Assembly: GCA_947501275.1 (NCBI GenBank)
Contig: CANMVD010000003.1
Coordinates: 124,001 to 188,000, forward strand
DNA: 64,000 nucleotides
Direction: 5' to 3'
From: an uncultured Tateyamaria sp.
Lineage (GTDB): Bacteria; Pseudomonadota; Alphaproteobacteria; Rhodobacterales; Rhodobacteraceae
Shown here: piece after piece, positions 9,590-18,023 of the stretch
How positions within the stretch are numbered: the stretch's first letter is position 1
How the letters are laid out: the number at the start of each line of letters is the position of its first letter
The notes under the pieces: model-generated
The model's database searches: none
The model's input: only the letters and a program-made list of their open reading frames with translations
What the model was told of the DNA's origin: nothing
Translations under genes and position numbers: made by a program

Positions 9590-9800
9590 GGTTAATCGTC
9601 CCTCGGGTTACGGGACGTCATGAGTAACCGATGTCCCCAACATCGGTCCCGGGTAGGACCCGCAGTGACTTCTACCGATGTGGGGACGGTAGGCCTGTCC
9701 ATGGCAGTCGGTTCTGCGGGTCACTTGACGGTAAAGAGTGGATGGGCCGTGTGCGATCCCCAACCGGAGGTGATTTGCCTCCCACACGGTCCATTTTTTG
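9590..9800 (+). ncRNA. Candidate structured RNA or leader upstream of tdk
   Basis: The 428 bases between the HTH-like gene and tdk hold no convincing protein gene but a dense series of inverted repeats. CGTCCC/GGGACG at 9597-9617. ACCGATGT/ACATCGGT at 9627-9647, eight perfect pairs. A perfect nine-pair stem GACCCGCAG (9657-9665)/CTGCGGGTC (9714-9722) enclosing CTACCG/CGGTAG (9672-9692). A long hairpin of ten pairs with one G-U (9744-9753/9783-9792) plus GGAGG/CCTCC inside, followed at once by T6 (9794-9799). The last element looks like an intrinsic terminator. I match it to no known RNA family. Confidence 0.4.
9744..9799 (+). terminator. Terminator-like hairpin in the tdk leader
   Basis: Outer stem of ten pairs (one G-U), a 12-base one-sided bulge, then an inner five-pair stem with a seven-base loop, ending in six T. 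It lies 122 bases before the tdk start codon on the same strand, so it would either end a short upstream RNA or attenuate tdk. Confidence 0.5.
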
Positions 9801-9817
9801 TCATCAAAGCCTTCGAT

Positions 9818-9850
9818 GGTCTGACCGGGCTGACCCGCCTACGTCAGACC
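9818..9850 (+). repeat. Inverted repeat GGTCTGAC/GTCAGACC before tdk
   Basis: Perfect eight-base arms separated by 17 bases that contain a further GGG/CCC pair. It sits 70 bases upstream of tdk, after the terminator-like hairpin. It could be an operator or a second RNA stem. Confidence 0.45.
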
Positions 9851-9920
9851 GTCCCCGGAGCCACACAAAGCGCGCCACACACACTTGCCCGATGCGGACA
9901 CGCACCGTAAGAAACGCGCC

Positions 9921-10502
9921 ATGGCCAAGCTCTACTTCCACTACTCAACCATGAACGCGGGTAAATCGACAGTCCTGTTGCAAGCCGCGCACAACTACCG
10001 TGAACGCGGGATGACACCTTATTTGTTGACTGCACGGATGGATCACCGCGCAGGCCAAGGTCAAATCGCTTCTCGCATCGGGATTTCGGCCCCGGCAGAC
10101 ACATTCGGGCCTGATGAGGCCCTGTTTGAAAAAATCGCAACCCGGCTTGATCAGGGAAAAGTGGCCTGCATCTTTGTGGATGAGGCGCAGTTTCTGTCCG
10201 CTGATCAGGTGTGGGACCTCGCCCGCGCTGTAGACGACCTCGGGGTGCCGATCATGTGTTACGGCTTGCGTGTCGATTTTCGCGGACAGCTCTTTCCCGG
10301 CTCGGCCACCCTGCTCGCACTGGCCGATGAAATGCGCGAAGTCCGCACAATCTGCCATTGCGGGAAAAAAGCCAGCATGGTGATCAGACGTGACGCAGAC
10401 GGCAAAACCGTCAGCGACGGTGCGCAGGTCCAGATCGGCGGTAACGAAACCTACGTTTCACTGTGCCGCCGTCACTGGCGCGCGGAAATGGGCAACACCT
10501 AG
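9921..10502 (+). CDS. tdk: Thymidine kinase
   Basis: Phosphorylates thymidine with ATP in the pyrimidine salvage pathway, cytosolic. The 193-residue protein has the P-loop STMNAGKST at 9-17, the DEAQF Walker B-type motif (VDEAQFLS), the lasso-domain zinc cysteines in CHCGKKA and CRRHW near the C terminus, and the usual length. Start chosen at ATG 9921 because the family begins with MAKLYF; a TTG twelve codons upstream is less likely. It is convergent with the dehydrogenase gene and preceded by the structured leader described separately. Confidence 0.93.
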   Translation: MAKLYFHYSTMNAGKSTVLLQAAHNYRERGMTPYLLTARMDHRAGQGQIASRIGISAPADTFGPDEALFEKIATRLDQGKVACIFVDEAQFLSADQVWDLARAVDDLGVPIMCYGLRVDFRGQLFPGSATLLALADEMREVRTICHCGKKASMVIRRDADGKTVSDGAQVQIGGNETYVSLCRRHWRAEMGNT

Positions 10503-10530
10503 CCGCAAAAGCGCTGGTACGCTGCCCGTC

Positions 10531-11484
10531 TCAGACCGCGTTTGGAACGTCCTTGCCTGCAACAAAGGCTGCGATGTTGTCGACCGCCATCAGCCCCATG
10601 GCCGTGCGCACCTCCAGCGCGGCTGTCCCCAAATGCGGCAAAAGCGTTACGGTCTCAAGGGTCATCAAGGCCTCGCTGACGTGTGGTTCAAATTCGTAGA
10701 CATCAAGGCCTGCACCTGCAATCTGGCGCGCCTGCAGCGCGGCAACCAAGGCCTCCTCATCGACCACATCACCCCGCGCAATATTCACCAGATGGGCGTG
10801 TGGTTGCATCGCACCTAGAACAGCACCATCAATCAAATGATGCGTCTCGGCCCCACCCGGCACCGCCACAACCAGAAAATCCACCGCTGCTGCCAATGTG
10901 GTCAGGTCCTCCAACCGCTCTGCCGGGAAACCCAACACCTTGGGCGACCGGCTGACATAGGCAACATCCATGCCAAAACCAAAGTGACAACGCCGCGCAA
11001 TCGCCTGACCGATGCGTCCCATCCCGACTATGCCCACGCGCTTGCCCGACATGTGCAAACCCAGCATCTGCGTCGGATGCCAGCCCGGCCACACGCCCGC
11101 GCGCACCATCCGTTCGCCTTCGCCCGCGCGGCGGGCCGACATCAACATCAACATCACGCCAATATCCGCTGTCGCATCTGTCACCGCCCCCGGTGTGTTG
11201 GTGACAACAACGCCTGCAGCCGATGCTGCAGCCACATCGATATGATTATAGCCCACCCCAAAATTCGCCAGCAACTTGCAGCGCGATGACGGGACATCTG
11301 CAAAAACCTCTGCCGAAAACATGTCCCCCAATGTCGGCAAAACCACATCATAGTCGCGCAAGCAGGCACGCAATTCTTCGTGGCTCAGAGGCAATGTTTC
11401 GGTGCGCACAACAACTTCGCCCGCACAGGCACGCGCCGCATCTACCACCACATCCGGCAACGGCCGGGTAACCCAAATGCGCAT
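10531..11484 (-). CDS. D-2-hydroxyacid dehydrogenase (glyoxylate/hydroxypyruvate reductase-like)
   Basis: NAD(P)-dependent reductase of 2-oxoacids, 317 residues. The Rossmann loop is GIVGMGRIGQA, and the catalytic set is seen as Arg in NIARGDVVDE, Glu in LDVYEFEP and His in LPHLGTA. The most likely substrates are glyoxylate or hydroxypyruvate, but the family is broad. The ATG overlaps the stop of the CsaA-like gene as TAATG. It is the last gene of a four-gene minus-strand operon (YbjN, proC, csaA-like, this gene). Confidence 0.9.
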   Translation of the reverse strand: MRIWVTRPLPDVVVDAARACAGEVVVRTETLPLSHEELRACLRDYDVVLPTLGDMFSAEVFADVPSSRCKLLANFGVGYNHIDVAAASAAGVVVTNTPGAVTDATADIGVMLMLMSARRAGEGERMVRAGVWPGWHPTQMLGLHMSGKRVGIVGMGRIGQAIARRCHFGFGMDVAYVSRSPKVLGFPAERLEDLTTLAAAVDFLVVAVPGGAETHHLIDGAVLGAMQPHAHLVNIARGDVVDEEALVAALQARQIAGAGLDVYEFEPHVSEALMTLETVTLLPHLGTAALEVRTAMGLMAVDNIAAFVAGKDVPNAV

Positions 11485-11822
11485 TAATGCAGCCTCCCGC
11501 CCACAGGCACATCAAGGCTGGGCGCCGCCAACACAATGGCTCCATCCGCATCCGGAAAGCCCAAAACCAACACCTCGGACATAAAAGGGCCAATCTGGCG
11601 GGCCGGGAAATTGACAACAGCCATGACCTGCTGGCCCACCAAGCCCTCGGGGCTGTAGTGCACCGTCACTTGGGCCGAAGTCTTCTTTTCCCCGATCTCG
11701 GGGCCAAAATCGATCCACATCTTTATGGCGGGTTTGCGGGCCTCCGGAAATGGCTCGGCGCGCACAACACGGCCCACACGCACGTCTACTTTCAGAAAAT
11801 CGTCAAAGGAAATCTCAGCCAT
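11484..11822 (-). CDS. tRNA-binding-domain protein, CsaA-like
   Basis: 112-residue single OB-fold protein of the CsaA group, described in Bacillus as an export-related chaperone with tRNA-binding fold. Family-typical sequence includes FLKVDVRVG, EPFPEARKPAIKMWIDFG and the C-terminal PDADGAIVLAAP. Start at ATG 11822, giving the expected length; the open frame continues upstream only because it overlaps proC. It overlaps the end of proC by eight bases and the start of the downstream dehydrogenase by one, so translation is probably coupled. Confidence 0.88.
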   Translation of the reverse strand: MAEISFDDFLKVDVRVGRVVRAEPFPEARKPAIKMWIDFGPEIGEKKTSAQVTVHYSPEGLVGQQVMAVVNFPARQIGPFMSEVLVLGFPDADGAIVLAAPSLDVPVGGRLH

Positions 11823-12627
11823 GCGCCAACTCCTTGGACCGCTCCGTTGCTGCCGCAACCGCGCGGGGCAATAGGGCGGGAAAACCATGCGTTTCGTCCA
11901 TCAGAACCTCCAACGCCGCCTGCGTGGTGCCATTCGGGCTGGTGACGTTTACGCGCAATTGACCGGGGTCATCTTGCGATGCCATGGCCAACGCTCCGGC
12001 GCCAGCCACCGTAGCTTTGGCCAATCGAAGGGCCAGATCCGCATCCAATCCCTGCGCGACACCTCCTGCGGCCAAAGTTTCGATCAGATGAAACACATAG
12101 GCCGGGCCGGATCCGCTGACGCCAGTGACCGCATCCATCTGCGCTTCCGCCTCCAACCGCACAACGTCACCCACAGCAGACAGCAACATCTCTGCCTCGC
12201 CCAAAGCCGCCTGTCCGGGTGCGTTGGCGCAGATCGCCGTTATGCCCTGACCAACCGCTGCGGGGGTGTTGGGCATGGCGCGCACGATCGGGGTGGCCGC
12301 ACCAAACGCATTTTCGAAGGCCGACAACGGTGTACCAGCAGCAACAGAAACAAAAACTGTTTCGCCACCGCCAAAGGCCGCAATTGCGGGCAACGCATCA
12401 CCCATCATCTGTGGCTTCACGGCAATCAAAACAACAGCCGGAGCGTCCGGCAAATCAGCGTTAATATGCACTCCGGTCTCACGGACCCAATCCGAGGGGG
12501 CTGGATCCTGCACCCACACTGACCTGGGCGGCAACCCACGTTCCAACCACCCGGCCAACATAGCCGACCCCATTTTGCCACAGCCCAAAAGCACAAGGCC
12601 CTGGGCTGCGATACGACTGTCTTTCAT
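11815..12627 (-). CDS. proC: Pyrroline-5-carboxylate reductase
   Basis: Last step of proline synthesis: reduces pyrroline-5-carboxylate with NAD(P)H. The 270-residue length is standard. Visible motifs are the nucleotide-binding GCGKMGSAM, AVKPQ, RAMPNTPA and the C-terminal signature VSGSGPAYVFHLIE with the following LRVNVTSPNGTT. It follows the YbjN gene after 32 bases on the same strand and overlaps the CsaA-like gene. Confidence 0.95.
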   Translation of the reverse strand: MKDSRIAAQGLVLLGCGKMGSAMLAGWLERGLPPRSVWVQDPAPSDWVRETGVHINADLPDAPAVVLIAVKPQMMGDALPAIAAFGGGETVFVSVAAGTPLSAFENAFGAATPIVRAMPNTPAAVGQGITAICANAPGQAALGEAEMLLSAVGDVVRLEAEAQMDAVTGVSGSGPAYVFHLIETLAAGGVAQGLDADLALRLAKATVAGAGALAMASQDDPGQLRVNVTSPNGTTQAALEVLMDETHGFPALLPRAVAAATERSKELAHG

Positions 12628-12659
12628 GGAGATCCCCCGATGTAACTCAGGGGCTCAGA

Positions 12660-13160
12660 TTACGCGCGGCCATAGGCCTCCGCAATGGCGACCTGAAGGG
12701 CATCCCGCGGGGTACGATCCCCCCAGATCAACAGCTGCAGGGCGGGGTAGTAGCGCTCTGCACTCATGACGGCCGCGCCAATCATCGTGTCGATCTGGTC
12801 GGGACTGGCCACCTGACCACCTGCCAGAACCAGACCATAGCGATACACCATCAACTTTTGCTCAGGCCAGTAAGTGAAAGCACCCGCCCAACACTGATCA
12901 TTGATCAGGTTCAACAGCTCGTAGAGGGCTGGCAACTTCTCTTCGCTGGGTTCCATCTCAAAGGTGCAAACCTGGCGCAACGTCTCATCGTAACCCGACC
13001 AGGCCAGGGTGATGGAATAGGTCCGCCACTGGCCTTCAACGGCCATGGCGATCTGATCGTCTGCAATACGGTCGAAATCCCACTCATGGTGGGTTGCGAT
13101 ATGCTCAACGATATCAATCGGGTGAATGTCGTCTTCCAGAAACTGCTCGGAAAGTGCCAT
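12660..13160 (-). CDS. YbjN domain-containing protein
   Basis: 166-residue acidic cytosolic protein with a YbjN domain, a type III chaperone-like fold. Alphaproteobacterial members are commonly next to proC, as here. Function is not established. Start at ATG 13160 because AGAGGTGG precedes it; the frame runs 16 codons further upstream without a better site. It heads the minus-strand operon that continues with proC, the CsaA-like gene and the dehydrogenase. Confidence 0.8.
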   Translation of the reverse strand: MALSEQFLEDDIHPIDIVEHIATHHEWDFDRIADDQIAMAVEGQWRTYSITLAWSGYDETLRQVCTFEMEPSEEKLPALYELLNLINDQCWAGAFTYWPEQKLMVYRYGLVLAGGQVASPDQIDTMIGAAVMSAERYYPALQLLIWGDRTPRDALQVAIAEAYGRA

Positions 13161-13527
13161 GATGCCACCTCTTATTCGCTTTAGCGACTGGGGCTGGCAG
13201 CGCCCCAAGCGCTAGGTGCCTGCTCTAGAAACCGGGGCTATTCCCCGTGCCTCTACGATATATGGTGGACGTGGGCACCAGTTCTGGCAACCCTTTATTT
13301 GGGGATAACAGCAATAAGTTGGGGACAAGACGGCAAAGCGCACAAAATAAAGCGGCACCTTCACGCTTTTGGGGGAGACGGATCTAGGCTGCCCAGTCCA
13401 CGCGTCTTCTGACCGAAAATACCACCCCCGGAGGGTCCACCGGATCCCGAAAGCACCCCAACAACCTGTCCGGGCGCACATTCTCAGCCTTCAGAATATA
13501 GAATGGCGCGGCAGCGCCGCCATTGGA
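13161..13527. other. Gene-free, hairpin-rich gap between ubiK and the YbjN gene
   Basis: No supported gene in 367 bases. I see a GGGGC/GCCCC hairpin near 13190-13206, an outer GGTGCC (13215-13220)/GGCACC (13274-13279) pair enclosing CGGGG/CCCCG (13233-13247), and AATGGCG/CGCCATT at 13502-13524 just after the ubiK stop. It serves as the promoter and 5' leader of the YbjN operon. A small RNA is possible, but no known family is recognisable. Confidence 0.4.
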
Positions 13528-13770
13528 TCAGCCCTTGGCTTCCAATGCATCCAGACGGGCCTTTAACGCTTCGTTCTCTTCACGCGCCTTCTGGGCCATG
13601 GCGCGCACTGCGTCGAACTCTTCGCGGGTCACAAAATCACGATCAGCCAGCCAGCGGTCCATCATGGATTTCATGGCTGTCTCGGCCTCGTCCCGCGCGC
13701 CTTGGGCCACTCCCATCGCATTTGTCATCAGTTGCGAGATATCGTCAAAAATCTTGCCGCGGGCTTGCAT
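13528..13770 (-). CDS. ubiK: Ubiquinone biosynthesis accessory factor UbiK-like (BMFP family)
   Basis: 80-residue, mostly helical protein with a C-terminal coiled coil (TREEFDAVRAMAQKAREENEALKARLDALE), as in UbiK/YqiC, which assists the soluble Ubi complex in ubiquinone synthesis. Start at ATG 13770 behind AGGAGA. It is divergent from lgt, a frequent neighbour in this group; assignment of the ubiquinone role is by family only. Confidence 0.85.
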   Translation of the reverse strand: MQARGKIFDDISQLMTNAMGVAQGARDEAETAMKSMMDRWLADRDFVTREEFDAVRAMAQKAREENEALKARLDALEAKG

Positions 13771-13865
13771 GGTATCGTCTCCTGTCCATCTACGGCGTAT
13801 ATGGTGCGCAAAGCAGCCCGCCGCAAGGTTGACACTTTGCTTCAAGCAGAGGCATGAGGACGCAG

Positions 13866-14765
13866 ATGACAGGCATGATCCCCTTCCCCGACATAGCGCC
13901 CGAGATTTTCTCGATCACGCTGTTTGACCGCGAATTCGCCCTGCGCTGGTACGCGCTGGCCTATATTGCCGGGATCATCATTGGCTGGCGACTGGCGGTG
14001 ATGACGGTCAAATCACCACGACTTTGGCCAAACAATACGCCCGTGATGACACCCGCGCAGATCGAAGACATGCTGACATGGCTGATCCTCGGCGTGCTTC
14101 TGGGCGGGCGGCTCGGCTATGTGGTGTTCTATCAGCCCCAGGTTTATCTGCAGGACCCGCTTTCGATCCTCGCCATCTGGAACGGCGGTATGGCCTTTCA
14201 CGGCGGGTTGCTCGGCGTGATAATTGCCGCTTGGGCCTATACCCGCTCCAAGGGTCTCAACAGATTCAGCGTCGGTGATCTGATTGTGCTGGGCGTGCCG
14301 CCGGGGCTGCTGCTGGGACGGTTTGCCAACTTCATCAACGCCGAATTGTGGGGGCGTCCGTCCGAAGTGCCGTGGGCCGTCGCCTTCCCGGGTCAGGCGG
14401 CCCAATACTGCCCCGACATCGTTGGGATCTGCGCGCGACATCCTTCGCAACTCTACGAGGCAGCACTAGAAGGGGTCGTTCTTCTGATCCTGCTGCTGTG
14501 GATGGTGTGGCGGCGCGGCGCATTTCGCAAACCGGGATTGGTCTGCGGCACCTTTCTCGCAGGCTACGGGCTGGCCCGCTTTGTCGTTGAGTTCGTCCGC
14601 CAGCCGGATGCGCAATTCATCTCGCAGGGCAATCCGCTTGGGCTGGCTCTGCATGTTGGCGGATATGGGCTCACCATGGGGCAGATCCTGTCGCTGCCCA
14701 TGATCGGGATCGGGCTGTGGCTCATCCTGCGAGCCCAGTCGCGCGGCGCCGCCCAACCGGCATGA
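13866..14765 (+). CDS. lgt: Prolipoprotein diacylglyceryl transferase
   Basis: Transfers diacylglycerol from phosphatidylglycerol to the lipobox cysteine of prolipoproteins at the inner membrane. About 299 residues with seven membrane segments. Characteristic residues are RWYALAY near the N terminus, the HGGLLG motif ([10 protein letters not shown]) and the Lgt signature [17 protein letters not shown] 13866 has AGGA five bases upstream; an in-frame ATG at 13854 is also possible. Its stop overlaps the next start as ATGA, so lgt, the methyltransferase and pgeF form an operon. Confidence 0.94.
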   Translation: MTGMIPFPDIAPEIFSITLFDREFALRWYALAYIAGIIIGWRLAVMTVKSPRLWPNNTPVMTPAQIEDMLTWLILGVLLGGRLGYVVFYQPQVYLQDPLSILAIWNGGMAFHGGLLGVIIAAWAYTRSKGLNRFSVGDLIVLGVPPGLLLGRFANFINAELWGRPSEVPWAVAFPGQAAQYCPDIVGICARHPSQLYEAALEGVVLLILLLWMVWRRGAFRKPGLVCGTFLAGYGLARFVVEFVRQPDAQFISQGNPLGLALHVGGYGLTMGQILSLPMIGIGLWLILRAQSRGAAQPA

Positions 14766-15823
14766 GCCTCAAGGACACTCTGATCACCCGGATCACAGCC
14801 AGCGGTCCGCTGTCACTGGCCACCTATATGGCCGAGGCTCTGCTGCACCCCGCGCATGGCTATTACACCACGCGGGATCCGCTCGGGGCGCAGGGCGACT
14901 TCATCACGGCCCCCGAAATCAGCCAGATGTTTGGCGAATTGCTGGGTCTCAGCCTTGCGCAATCCTGGCTGGATCAGGGCGCGCCTGCCCCTTTTGCGTT
15001 GGCCGAACTTGGGCCGGGGCGTGGGACGCTGATGGCCGACATATTGCGGGCCACGCGGTCGGTGCCGGGTTTTCACGCCAGCGCGCAGATCACATTGGTC
15101 GAAGCATCGCCCACCCTACGTGCTGCCCAAATCGCGACATTGGATGGGCACAACATCACTCATGTCGACAGCACCGCACAATTGCCTGACGCCCCGCTCT
15201 GGCTTGTCGCCAACGAATTCTTTGACGCGCTGCCGGTGCGCCAATTCGTGCGCGCGGGGGATGCCTGGCGCGAGCGCTGCGTCGGCGTGCAAGGAGACGC
15301 GCTGACCTTTGGGTTGGGGCCTGAAGGGCCGCAACCGGACCTCACGCACAGGTTGGACGACACGAAAGACAATGACCTGATCGAAGTCAGCAGCGCCGCA
15401 CAAAACGCAGTACGCGAGGTCGGTGGACGGATCGCAGTCTATGGCGGCAGCGCACTGATTATCGATTATGGTGACTGGCGCAGCCTTGGCGACACCCTTC
15501 AGGCGGTGCGGCAACACGCCAAGACCGACCCGCTGGAAAGTCCTGGCAACGCGGATCTGACAACACATGTGGACTTCGAAGCCTTGGCCGGCGCCGCCGC
15601 CCCGGCAGCACATAGCAGGCTCACGCCTCAAGGCGTTTTTCTGGAACGACTCGGGATCACCAAACGCGCGCAGGTTCTGGCCCAGGGGCTGACAGGTGAC
15701 GCGCTGGAAACCCACATCGCAGCACATCGGCGGTTGACGCACCCCGACGAAATGGGAAACCTGTTCAAAGTACTGGGCCTGTTCCCAACCACCGCTTCTC
15801 CACCGCCGGGATTGTCAGAATGA
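14762..15823 (+). CDS. SAM-dependent methyltransferase, MidA/NDUFAF7 family
   Basis: 353-residue class I methyltransferase. The mitochondrial homologue NDUFAF7 dimethylates an arginine of complex I subunit NDUFS2; the bacterial role is less clear. Family features are the N-terminal ISEYMxxxL-like [36 protein letters not shown], the SAM-binding [10 protein letters not shown] and the [10 protein letters not shown] motif. ATG 14762 overlaps the lgt stop (ATGA), and the end overlaps pgeF in the same way. Confidence 0.9.
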   Translation: MSLKDTLITRITASGPLSLATYMAEALLHPAHGYYTTRDPLGAQGDFITAPEISQMFGELLGLSLAQSWLDQGAPAPFALAELGPGRGTLMADILRATRSVPGFHASAQITLVEASPTLRAAQIATLDGHNITHVDSTAQLPDAPLWLVANEFFDALPVRQFVRAGDAWRERCVGVQGDALTFGLGPEGPQPDLTHRLDDTKDNDLIEVSSAAQNAVREVGGRIAVYGGSALIIDYGDWRSLGDTLQAVRQHAKTDPLESPGNADLTTHVDFEALAGAAAPAAHSRLTPQGVFLERLGITKRAQVLAQGLTGDALETHIAAHRRLTHPDEMGNLFKVLGLFPTTASPPPGLSE

Positions 15824-16575
15824 CACTCGAAATCCTCACCGCCGACAGTCTGGCGCCCCTGCGCCATGGGTTCTTTACACGCAAGGGCGGCGCATCGTCC
15901 GGCGTGTTCGAAGGTTTGAATTGCGGCACGGGCAGTTCGGATCAAACCGAAATCGTAACCATCAACCGTACCCGCGTGGCCGAAGCGATGGGCACGGACC
16001 TGTCTAATCTCGTCGGCGTGCACCAGATCCATTCCGCCGATGCCGTTGTCATTGATGGCGCAACGGATGCACGACCCAAGGCTGATGCGCTGGTTACAGC
16101 GACGCCCGGTGTTGTGTTGTCGGTACTGACCGCCGATTGCCAACCCGTTCTGCTGGGCGATGCCCAGGCCGGTGTGATTGGCGCGGCACATGCCGGTTGG
16201 AAGGGTGCGCAGGCAGGCATTCTTGAGGAAACCGTCGACACGATGGTGCGGCTTGGGGCGCAACGCAGCAACATTCACGCGGTCATCGGACCCTCAATCA
16301 GTCAACGGGCCTATGAGGTCGGACCAGAGTTTTTCGACATCTTTCTGACAGAAGATCCCGAAAACACGCGCTTCTTTGCAGGCGGGGACGGGGACAGGAT
16401 GCACTTTGACCTGCCGGGCTATGGATTGTCACGGCTGCGTGCGGCGGGTGTAGGATCCGCTGAATGGACGCGCCATTGCACCTATTTTGACTCTGACAGG
16501 TTCTATTCCTACCGCCGCGCAGTGCACGCCAAGGATCCCGATTACGGTCGATTGATTTCGACCATCATGCTCTAG
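15820..16575 (+). CDS. pgeF: Purine nucleoside phosphorylase/polyphenol oxidase family protein (YfiH, PgeF)
   Basis: 251-residue YfiH/LACC1-type protein, described in E. coli as correcting misincorporated peptidoglycan residues and elsewhere as purine nucleoside phosphorylase. Zinc ligands of the family are in HQIHS, TADCQPV and AAHAGWKG; the C-terminal RHCTYFDSDRFYSYRR is also characteristic. It overlaps the methyltransferase by four bases and ends the lgt operon. Confidence 0.92.
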   Translation: MTLEILTADSLAPLRHGFFTRKGGASSGVFEGLNCGTGSSDQTEIVTINRTRVAEAMGTDLSNLVGVHQIHSADAVVIDGATDARPKADALVTATPGVVLSVLTADCQPVLLGDAQAGVIGAAHAGWKGAQAGILEETVDTMVRLGAQRSNIHAVIGPSISQRAYEVGPEFFDIFLTEDPENTRFFAGGDGDRMHFDLPGYGLSRLRAAGVGSAEWTRHCTYFDSDRFYSYRRAVHAKDPDYGRLISTIML

Positions 16576-16831
16576 ATCACGGCACAAATCGGGCAAATCC
16601 CGCCCTCTGGTGGTCGCAAATGCCAATTCGGTGCAAATGCCAAAGGTGCTGCCAGCCCTGTAAACAAGGGCGCTGAGCACAGTTTTCACAGCAGCCACAA
16701 TGCGGCCCATTCCATAGATTCATTTTTCAAAAAAATCTTCGCATCAGCCCTAAACCTGCCCGAATGGGACGGCATTGTTGAAATTAACGAAATCACAGAC
16801 CACACCCCGAACCGGGCAGAGGAATAGATCA

Positions 16832-16981
16832 ATGGCAAATGCACGCTTTATCAAGTCGATCACCAAAGCATCCGCCGCAGAGATGCCAGCCATGCCATGG
16901 GCACGTGGCAAACGGCGCGCTGACTTCATTGCCAAACGCCATGCCGTGTTCGGTCTGCAGGACATGCGCCAAAGCGCCTGA
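16832..16981 (+). CDS. Small basic protein of 49 residues, unknown function
   Basis: A short frame encoding a basic protein (MANARFIKSITKASAAEMPAMP... with RGKRRADFIAKRHA). AGAGGAA lies at 16818-16824, nine bases before the ATG at 16832. Composition and codon use look coding, and short proteins of this type recur in roseobacters as far as I recall. No domain is recognisable. It stands alone between pgeF and the Hint protein. The preceding 256-base gap shows no further gene. Confidence 0.6.
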   Translation: MANARFIKSITKASAAEMPAMPWARGKRRADFIAKRHAVFGLQDMRQSA

Positions 16982-17219
16982 CGCCAGACACATTCCCGCC
17001 AAAATACGAATCAAATTGTGGCCAACTGGCCTGATCTGATCGAACAATCCTGCATATAGGCGCGCCATTGGTGCGCCTTTCGCGATTAATGTCTCGCAGT
17101 TTTTGACAATTTGCGGCAAATTCCAAAATTATGAACCATCACTTTGACACATGGACATGTTCCATCTGTCGTCGTCGGTGGGGGCCGACGCAGATGTGAC
17201 CAACAAGACGAGGTTACAT

Positions 17220-17972
17220 ATGGCGATCCCTGCTGCACTGCGCGTTCCACGCGCAGACTACGATAGATTTGCGGCACCGATGGCGCGGCCAGACGCGGCA
17301 CCTCTGCGCACGTTTGAGGTTGCGGCACTCCGCGCGGACAGCACGCGTTCCATCGCAACATTCAAGGCCCCTGCCCTGCCCCTTTTTGAAAGCGCATTTT
17401 CTGCCTTTGCGCGCGGAGCGCTCATTTCTGCCCCCGGCGGCGCCATCGCGGTCGAAGACCTGCAACCCGGCGATTGGCTCGATACGTCTTCTGGCAAACC
17501 GGCTCAGGTGCTCTGGATCGGCTCGTCGAATTTCATACCCGCAGACACCGGACGACGGATGCCACTGATCCGGATCATGGCAGACAGTTTTGGACAAAAC
17601 CGCCCCGGCTCTTTTGTCACTGTCGGGCCAGCGGCGCGCTTGCTCCAGACGCCTGCGCATCTGCGCGGCTCGACCGGCGGAGCCGCGATGCTGACACCGG
17701 CGGGTGAATTCGTGGACAATGTAAATGTGATCGAGGTGGTCCCTCCAACCCCTATCCGTCTTTTCCACATCTGCCTGTCACGTCATGCGGCTGTCGATGT
17801 TGGCGGGATACAGATGGAAACCTTTCATCCGGGCATGGGCGCTACGCGACAGGTTACACATGCGCAACGAGACCTGTTCTTGTCGATGTTCCCGCATATC
17901 GCGCACATCACGGATTTCGGACCGCTGGCGCATCCCCGCGCGCCCGAAGCCGAACTCGAAGAGCTCGCATAA
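17220..17972 (+). CDS. Hint-domain (hedgehog/intein-like) protein lacking the usual first cysteine
   Basis: 250 residues. Residues about 60-205 match the Hint domain common in Rhodobacterales: AVEDLQPGDWLDT, the LWIGS strand, PLIRIMADSFG, and the end VGGIQMETFHPG. In canonical members the block begins Cys-Phe-x-x-Gly-Thr; here the aligned residue is A62 in SAFARGALI, so autoprocessing may be lost. The role of these bacterial Hint proteins is unclear; many are attached to secreted proteins. The ATG at 17220 has GAGG seven bases upstream; an in-frame ATG at 17151 lacks a good site. Confidence 0.78.
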   Translation: MAIPAALRVPRADYDRFAAPMARPDAAPLRTFEVAALRADSTRSIATFKAPALPLFESAFSAFARGALISAPGGAIAVEDLQPGDWLDTSSGKPAQVLWIGSSNFIPADTGRRMPLIRIMADSFGQNRPGSFVTVGPAARLLQTPAHLRGSTGGAAMLTPAGEFVDNVNVIEVVPPTPIRLFHICLSRHAAVDVGGIQMETFHPGMGATRQVTHAQRDLFLSMFPHIAHITDFGPLAHPRAPEAELEELA

Positions 17973-17978
17973 TAACGT

Positions 17979-17997
17979 GCAGGGCGCGTCGCCCTGC
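17979..17997. terminator. GC-rich hairpin between the Hint and Lrp genes
   Basis: GCAGGGCG and CGCCCTGC pair perfectly across a three-base loop between two convergent genes. Its position suits a shared terminator, but no T-run follows on either strand. Confidence 0.4.
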
Positions 17998-18023
17998 AGG
18001 TCCATGCGCAACCGTTCTGAAAT

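Noticed and set aside
13200-13300. tRNA-like or 6S-like fold
   Set aside because: Stems exist, but no T-loop, anticodon arm or CCA-type end fits a tRNA, and no known 6S signature could be recognised by eye.
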